Source: a virus. Taken from it: a stretch of DNA of 42,935 nucleotides. Of the stretch, positions 37,981 to 42,935 are shown piece after piece (positions within the stretch are counted from its first letter, which is position 1; every line of letters begins with the position of its first letter). The DNA lies in IMG/VR virus record IMGVR_UViG_3300047322_000582, positions 1 to 42,935 of that record; one strand, written 5' to 3'. The notes under the pieces are model-generated. The model saw only the letters and a program-made list of their open reading frames with translations, did no database searches and had not been told where the DNA came from. The position numbers were made by a program, and so were the translations under genes.

Positions 37981-39167
37981 TGGCGCTTCCTACGATTAAC
38001 TTCGGAACGAGTCGGTATGTCGCGCCTGCGGCCCCTCCCAATCCCAACACTAACGCCCTTACACAGAGTATGCTCAAGCAGAAGGCTGAGGTAGGGGGAC
38101 TAAATCCGAACTTGGTAACGCCCAGCACTTTGGGAACGCAGGTCCCGCAGCCCATGCGCCAGCTGGATTACAGCAACACATCCGGGGTGGCACCTCCAAA
38201 TACCTTGCCCCCGTCAGACACTACAACGCAGACTGGACAGGGAGGGGGACAATCAGCAGTGCCAGGCGCTTCCCAAGGCCAGCCAGGTCAAGCAACCGGC
38301 TTAGGTGGAAACCCTGTAGGCTCCGCGGGAGGAGCCCCAGGTGCGCCTATTCCCAAGCCTCCAGCTGGTACTATCCAGGATCCCCGCAGGCCACCCACAG
38401 GAGCAGTGGCCCCGCCTGATCCAAGCACAACCTCGTGGTGGGATCAACTGCATCAAGCCAGCGCGAATCCGCAGGGGATTAAGCCCTTGGTGGATGCTAC
38501 TGGACACCCGATTCCCCAAACTCAGATCAGAATGGATGCTGCAGGGCATCCTATCAACATAGGGTCAGTGCAGTCCTACAAGAGCTCAGGACCAGACACT
38601 TGGTATGGCTCGCTGTCGGGAGCGCCACAAGCTCCCACCGGCGGGGACACGACACAGCATTTTAATACCGCGAACTCCATTGCGAGCCAATCTCAATCCC
38701 CCACAGGTCAGAAGTTCCTGGCTAACATCGGCAAGTATGGACAGTCCGCGGCGAATAACTATCTGTCAATGCCACAGTCCTTTACCGTGGCTGACTTCAA
38801 CAACGTCGCCCAGTCCAACCCGACGCTGGCGGTGCAGATGCTTGGGCAAGGTGGGCAGGCAATGCAGGATGCAATAAGGAAGAACAATAACTGGACGCAG
38901 CAGCAAATGAACCAGTTTATCAATGCCTACGGCAGTGGAGCAATGCCCGGAGTGAACCAACAGAATCTTACTGCAGCAGGCTACACCGGTGGATTCGGGC
39001 CAGGGTATACACCGCCAGCCACTACACCCACTACACCTACCCCAACGCCTGCACCCCCGGGTGCCCCGGCTCCTGTGTCGCCCCCCACTACCACCGCTAG
39101 CCCCGGAGCGCAGCAAGGATTCGGATACTTCGATCCTTACTGGACCCAGTTATACGGCCAGCGCTAA
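37980..39167 (+). CDS. Large Pro/Gln/Gly-rich virion-type protein (395 aa)
   Basis: Low-complexity N-terminal 150 residues, then a helical part (QKFLANIGKYGQSAANNYLSM, ADFNNVAQSNPTLAVQMLGQGGQAMQDAIRKNNNW) and a Pro/Thr linker (TTPTTPTPTPAPPGAPAP). Ends with YFDPYWTQLYGQR. Composition resembles ejection-type proteins. Last gene of the rightward block; its stop overlaps the end of the convergent helicase gene by four bases. Confidence 0.6.
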   Translation: MALPTINFGTSRYVAPAAPPNPNTNALTQSMLKQKAEVGGLNPNLVTPSTLGTQVPQPMRQLDYSNTSGVAPPNTLPPSDTTTQTGQGGGQSAVPGASQGQPGQATGLGGNPVGSAGGAPGAPIPKPPAGTIQDPRRPPTGAVAPPDPSTTSWWDQLHQASANPQGIKPLVDATGHPIPQTQIRMDAAGHPINIGSVQSYKSSGPDTWYGSLSGAPQAPTGGDTTQHFNTANSIASQSQSPTGQKFLANIGKYGQSAANNYLSMPQSFTVADFNNVAQSNPTLAVQMLGQGGQAMQDAIRKNNNWTQQQMNQFINAYGSGAMPGVNQQNLTAAGYTGGFGPGYTPPATTPTTPTPTPAPPGAPAPVSPPTTTASPGAQQGFGYFDPYWTQLYGQR

Positions 39168-40381
39168 CCTTCCTGCGGGGTAGCGTCGGGTGGCTGGAGC
39201 GAAACCAGCATCATGGCGTTACCTTCTTGGAGTAACTGCACGTAGCCTGCATTAACGCAGCCGGCAACCACATCTGTAAAGTCCCGCATGGAAGGAAAGT
39301 AAGCGTGGATGAAGCGATATGCCTCCGCGTAGGGGACCTTGCGCTTCGAGCGGACGAAGTTCAGGAATCGATCCGTTTGCAGTGATACATCCGTCCGCCC
39401 AATCTTGCTGAAGACCGCGGGCATCCCCGCCTCCAAGTCGGTGACCATTTGTACAGCTGTTGCAAGATCTTCCACCGTGATGGTAAGTTCGTCGCGAATC
39501 GCTGCTGAGAGCACCATCGCCAGTTTATGAACATGAGTTTGCTTCCGCGCAATGTACCCCCCGAAGCGCTCATCATCCAGCCCGTTAGGCCTGTGTGTGT
39601 AGTGGTGCTTATACCACGCTTCCCCCCATGCGACTGCATCCGGGGTAAGCTTATACTCCCCAGTAAGCGAAATGGCGATATGCTCCAGGTCCTGTACCAA
39701 CCTGTCCTCAATCGCCTTGAGATCCTTGGGGACGTGCAGGCCGGGGTACGCAACATACTTTGTCTTCTCCTTAACATAAATGAATATGCACCTGGAAGTG
39801 AACCCGCCGCCGATCATATACTCTGGGAAGTTGCCTGCGATCCACGCTGGAGTCGTGCAAGCCACGAGGTTGATCCAGGGATTCTCGAACTTATCGTTAC
39901 CGCTCATTTTCGTGCGCTTCTCAAACGCTCCCTGCTTGCCATCCCAGAGGGTTACCAGAAGGTCAACCATGTCCTTGTCCGCCGGGTTCAGCAGATTGCC
40001 AAACTCGCTGGACTCGATCGTAATGGCACTCATGGGCATAAAGTCTTCGCCGTATGGGAACATTTCGGCAGCCTCGGTAAACGCGCCGACGAGCGCTTGC
40101 CAGGTTACAACATCTGGCCCGAAGTTTACCCCGGGAACCCGGCGAAGTAACTTCATCGCCAACCCCGCCGTGGTTGACTTCGACACAATCCCCGGTGGAG
40201 CCACCAGTACAATGTAAAAGTTAGGAAACCATTTGAAGTAGGCCTGATCTATCCAGACCTTCCGCCGGAGCGCTCCCGCAATCGCACTAACCCCAACCCA
40301 GAAGTACATATTTCTAGGTGCCTCACCGAACTGGGCGTAGTCGCAGAAAGCCTCCAGCCAATCGCTGAAGTTTCTGGCCAC
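39164..40381 (-). CDS. DUF3987-like replicative helicase/ATPase
   Basis: The 405-aa protein has an N-terminal KVWIDQAYFKWFPNFYIVLVAPPGIVSKSTTAG segment with a degenerate Walker A (APPGIVSKST: the second Gly of GxxxxGK is replaced by Ser before Lys) and later ITIESSEFGNLL as a Walker B-like strand. This is the layout of DUF3987-type ATPases that act as phage primase-helicase partners. GTG start at 40381 with AGGAG nine bases upstream. It follows the UDG-polymerase gene, so the replication proteins are encoded together at the end of the leftward block. Confidence 0.75.
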   Translation of the reverse strand: MARNFSDWLEAFCDYAQFGEAPRNMYFWVGVSAIAGALRRKVWIDQAYFKWFPNFYIVLVAPPGIVSKSTTAGLAMKLLRRVPGVNFGPDVVTWQALVGAFTEAAEMFPYGEDFMPMSAITIESSEFGNLLNPADKDMVDLLVTLWDGKQGAFEKRTKMSGNDKFENPWINLVACTTPAWIAGNFPEYMIGGGFTSRCIFIYVKEKTKYVAYPGLHVPKDLKAIEDRLVQDLEHIAISLTGEYKLTPDAVAWGEAWYKHHYTHRPNGLDDERFGGYIARKQTHVHKLAMVLSAAIRDELTITVEDLATAVQMVTDLEAGMPAVFSKIGRTDVSLQTDRFLNFVRSKRKVPYAEAYRFIHAYFPSMRDFTDVVAGCVNAGYVQLLQEGNAMMLVSLQPPDATPQEG

Positions 40382-40431
40382 AGGGAAGTGCTCCTAGTTG
40401 ACATTACCCTCTTCGTTGTCGAGTATAGAAA

Positions 40432-42852
40432 TCATTTACAGTCACCCCATGATTTAGCTGATGTTTTAATGCTAAGGGGGATAACCAGTGGGTCGTCGTA
40501 GGGAACCGAAACCCGCTTGGCTATGTCCAGTATCTGTGCCTTGTACAGTACGGCGATGTTGCTGGGAAACTGCCCTGCCAGGGAATCATGCACCTGGAGT
40601 AGCACCTGAACGTCGGGAAGCTGGTGATAGACGTTCAGCCAAATCTGGTTGATGAAGTGGCCTACAGTTGACTGAGGAACCCATGCGATGGCCTCGGGAA
40701 GTTCCGCGTCGATACGATCAAAACTGTATCGCCGGAATCCAAAGCGATTGTCGACATACTTGTGTGTCTTGAGCTGTGCAGCAACCCTCTCGTGCCACCG
40801 CTTGATACCGGGATGAATACTGAACCATCGAAGTTGGAATCGTTCAACTTCATGATAGGGGATTCCGAAATTTGCAGAAACAGTACGTGCGCTTCCGACA
40901 TAGTTAGTGGCATGTACCACCTGTCGTGTAATTTGACGCTTAGCATAGTACTTTGCCTTAGTCTCTGGAAAATTCGGGTGGGTTTCCAGTAACTCATCAT
41001 CGCTGATGGGCAGGTTGTAGACCGCCCGGGCGCTGTGCAAGTGAATGTCTACCCTTCGACGTAATGCGGACTTCAAATCCTCGTCATCAGCTTCCCACGC
41101 CACCACCTGTAAATCCGCTCGGTCCAGGTCGCAGTCGAAGAAGGTAAAACCGGGGTCAGGAATGAAGAGTGTTTTAACATTAGGAAGTTGCAGTGCATCG
41201 ACGTCTTCGGAGGCGTCCCCTCCGGCGGGAATATTCTGAAGATTAAGTCCAGAATCAAACGCATTTTTGGAGGAGGAGAGTCGCAGCGTAGACGTACCTG
41301 CAATGTTATAAGAACATCGGAGTCGCGAGTCTCGATCGAGCCTTGCACCAACGAAGGTAGAAAGGAAAACTCCGAGCGATCGGTATTCACGGATGTTCCT
41401 TATGAGTGGACGAAGGATAGGCTCTCGGACCGCGATCTTTTGCAGGGCCTCATCGTCAAGCGTGACCTCGTGGGACTTGCGGGAGATGATTTCCCGCTGC
41501 TTGAAGTCCCCGTAGAATAGGTTGCGCATCTGCAGGGGGGAGCGTGGGTTAAGTGCATGACCAAGGATCTTGATGAACCACGCTTCACGCTGGCTGATTT
41601 CGTCCTGGAGTTCGAGGGCGAATTCGCTCCGCCTTTCCGTGTCCACCCGCACCCCTCGGATCATTGCCTGTAATACAGGCCAGAACATAGCCTGCTGGAA
41701 GTCGCTCTGCGTCCGCAACCCCAGCTTGTCTACGGTTTTCTGGATGTTTTCATCGCACTCGAAGGTGATGACACAGTCTTTGCAGTTATACGCCCAGAGC
41801 TGGTCCTCACCCGTTTTCCTGTCCCAGTTCTTGCCCTCGGCTTTCCAGTAGACATGCTTTTCGCAATACATGCTTGATAGGTAGTCAAGTCCCTTAGGAA
41901 GTGTAGTAAAGCAGCTGTGATGCCCAAGCATTGTATCTCGGTCAAACCGAGGGGAAAAGCCCCAGTGTCGCCAGAAGTACTGCGTGTCGTAGATAAAGTT
42001 CTGTCCCACAACCCTAGCGTTTCGATGAGTAAGGACCTTTCGAAGGAGAATGATAACAGCAACTTCCTCCTCTGGAAGCCAGTACCCTTCAGGCCGTTCA
42101 ACACACATGAACGGGATGCAGAGAGCACTTTGTTTATCGCGAGCGATGCCGACGCAGGCAATGTGGCCCGACCTGGTTTCGATGTCACAAGCGAGAGTCG
42201 TGGGGCCGGTTTCGAGGACTTCAAGGCATTTCTCCAGGTAGGAAAAAACTGTAGAATAACTGGGGCGCAATAAAAACGAATACTCGGACCCCGTAATTGT
42301 GTCAGTCGCTATCTCCCCTTTCGCCCTGCGCAGGTCCTGTACGCTTATGTTTCTTGCGCTCCAGTCGCGCATGATATATGCCGGGTGGTAGACCGGGATC
42401 ACCTTGGGTGACCGTGAAGATGACAGCCCTTCCGTGGACAGTAAGCTTCCCCGCCAGGACTTTATCCCCCATTTCCCGGTCAAAGCCCACATGGACACAT
42501 TTCCAAAGGCCACGATAACATTGGGCTTCACCATATCTATTTCCGCCTGCAGGAGCTGGAAGCCCGCCAGCACGATTGGTTTGACCATCTTGTCCCGCAT
42601 CGGGACCATGTCCTCTGTGATTCGCTTCTTGACTTTTGGAATCCATAGCTCTATATCGTTCCCCGGGGGTTGATCTCTGCAGACGTTGGTGAGAAAGCAC
42701 TCGCTGCGCATGATGCCAGCTTCGTGCAGTAGGTCGTTTAAGAGCTGCCCGCTGGCACCCACGAAAGGTTCCCGGCGGCGCATCTCTACTTCCCCCGGCG
42801 CTTCGCCAACCAGCATGATGCGCGCGGGGACTGGACCGGAGGGTGGGATCAT
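40432..42852 (-). CDS. Uracil-DNA glycosylase-family A DNA polymerase fusion (replicase)
   Basis: An 806-aa fusion. Residues 1-185 are a family 4/5-type UDG (GEAPG 16-20, PFVGASG 29-35, HPAY 156-159). About 215-380 are a 3'-5' exonuclease (DIE at 223-225, D289, D359). About 385-806 are a family A polymerase: motif A FFDCDLDRADLQ (D575), O-helix R639/R643/H647/Y651, motif C QVHDSL (H755-D756). By alignment to E. coli Pol I, the steric-gate Glu is Asp (D580), Lys758 is Arg (R643), Phe762 is His (H647) and Glu883 is Ser (S757). It replicates phage DNA and may scan for uracil. The ATG (42852) overlaps the upstream gene by ATGA. Confidence 0.92.
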   Translation of the reverse strand: MIPPSGPVPARIMLVGEAPGEVEMRRREPFVGASGQLLNDLLHEAGIMRSECFLTNVCRDQPPGNDIELWIPKVKKRITEDMVPMRDKMVKPIVLAGFQLLQAEIDMVKPNVIVAFGNVSMWALTGKWGIKSWRGSLLSTEGLSSSRSPKVIPVYHPAYIMRDWSARNISVQDLRRAKGEIATDTITGSEYSFLLRPSYSTVFSYLEKCLEVLETGPTTLACDIETRSGHIACVGIARDKQSALCIPFMCVERPEGYWLPEEEVAVIILLRKVLTHRNARVVGQNFIYDTQYFWRHWGFSPRFDRDTMLGHHSCFTTLPKGLDYLSSMYCEKHVYWKAEGKNWDRKTGEDQLWAYNCKDCVITFECDENIQKTVDKLGLRTQSDFQQAMFWPVLQAMIRGVRVDTERRSEFALELQDEISQREAWFIKILGHALNPRSPLQMRNLFYGDFKQREIISRKSHEVTLDDEALQKIAVREPILRPLIRNIREYRSLGVFLSTFVGARLDRDSRLRCSYNIAGTSTLRLSSSKNAFDSGLNLQNIPAGGDASEDVDALQLPNVKTLFIPDPGFTFFDCDLDRADLQVVAWEADDEDLKSALRRRVDIHLHSARAVYNLPISDDELLETHPNFPETKAKYYAKRQITRQVVHATNYVGSARTVSANFGIPYHEVERFQLRWFSIHPGIKRWHERVAAQLKTHKYVDNRFGFRRYSFDRIDAELPEAIAWVPQSTVGHFINQIWLNVYHQLPDVQVLLQVHDSLAGQFPSNIAVLYKAQILDIAKRVSVPYDDPLVIPLSIKTSAKSWGDCK

Positions 42853-42935
42853 GCGCTTCCACTCCGCTCATGCTCTGGGGCGGGCTGTTCGTCGAAGTGA
42901 TCTATCTCGACGTTGAGTATGTCCTTCACTGCGGT
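42753..42935. repeat. Redundant contig end (copy B of 183-bp terminal direct repeat)
   Basis: Same 183 bp as at 1-183 with five third-codon-position differences at 42793, 42796, 42799, 42805 and 42808. See copy A. Confidence 0.9.
42849..42935 (-). CDS. C-terminal fragment of the small 90-aa gene (duplicate of 97-183)
   Basis: Last 28 codons plus stop of the gene annotated at 97-369, truncated by the window end. The stop overlaps the polymerase start by ATGA, as at the left end. Confidence 0.85.
   Translation of the reverse strand, partial: TAVKDILNVEIDHFDEQPAPEHERSGSA

Noticed and set aside
40398-40430. Plus-strand promoter TTGACA with TATAGA
   Set aside because: The spacer is 20 bp and it would transcribe antisense into the replicase.

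Overview
The window is a complete or near-complete genome of a tailed bacteriophage with a podovirus-like gene set. It has terminase subunits, a large portal, scaffold, major capsid protein, head-tail adaptor, tail nozzle-like protein, three large ejection-type proteins and a tail-fibre cassette. I see no tape-measure, tail-tube or sheath gene. Bases 1-183 recur at 42753-42935 with five mismatches, so the contig closes into a circle of about 42,752 bp and one gene (UDG-polymerase) spans the junction. No integrase, repressor, phage RNA polymerase or recognisable endolysin is visible. Transcription therefore probably relies on host sigma70 RNA polymerase, and lysis is unexplained. The host is not named by the sequence. 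A PEP-CTERM/exosortase-type protein carried by the phage points to a Gram-negative host with an exosortase system, which is common in environmental Betaproteobacteria.

Layout: 12364 down to 1, continuing round the circle from 42852 to 39164, is one leftward block. It begins with many small, tightly overlapping (ATGA/TAATG) genes, several zinc-binding and two in paralogous pairs. It then passes through a replication/recombination module: Cas4/RecB-like Fe-S nuclease, Sak4-like ATPase, SSB-like protein, ParB-methyltransferase fusion, UDG-family A DNA polymerase fusion and a DUF3987-like helicase/ATPase. Five leftward promoters and two strong leftward terminators are readable. Bases 12818-39167 are one rightward block: packaging, head, a PEP-CTERM cargo gene with its own terminator, adaptor/nozzle, ejection proteins, fibre and glycine-rich adhesin genes, then small late genes including a lipoprotein and a single-span membrane protein. 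The two blocks converge with a 4-bp overlap at 39164-39167.

Two long non-coding stretches separate the blocks. Bases 11321-11872 hold a promoter, a terminator and an extended dyad-symmetric region with G4 motifs on both strands and an AT-rich centre, the best replication-origin candidate. Bases 12365-12817 hold divergent promoters, hairpins and a Fur-box-like sequence.

Most notable: (i) a shared promoter architecture, TTGACA-N14-TGn-TAnnnT with a fixed 17-bp spacer, at up to seven sites; (ii) the PEP-CTERM gene inside the virion block; (iii) the UDG-PolA fusion with unusual catalytic-motif residues; (iv) synonymous-only differences between the two terminal copies, showing strain variation rather than a true packaged terminal repeat; and (v) several dispersed structured repeats.
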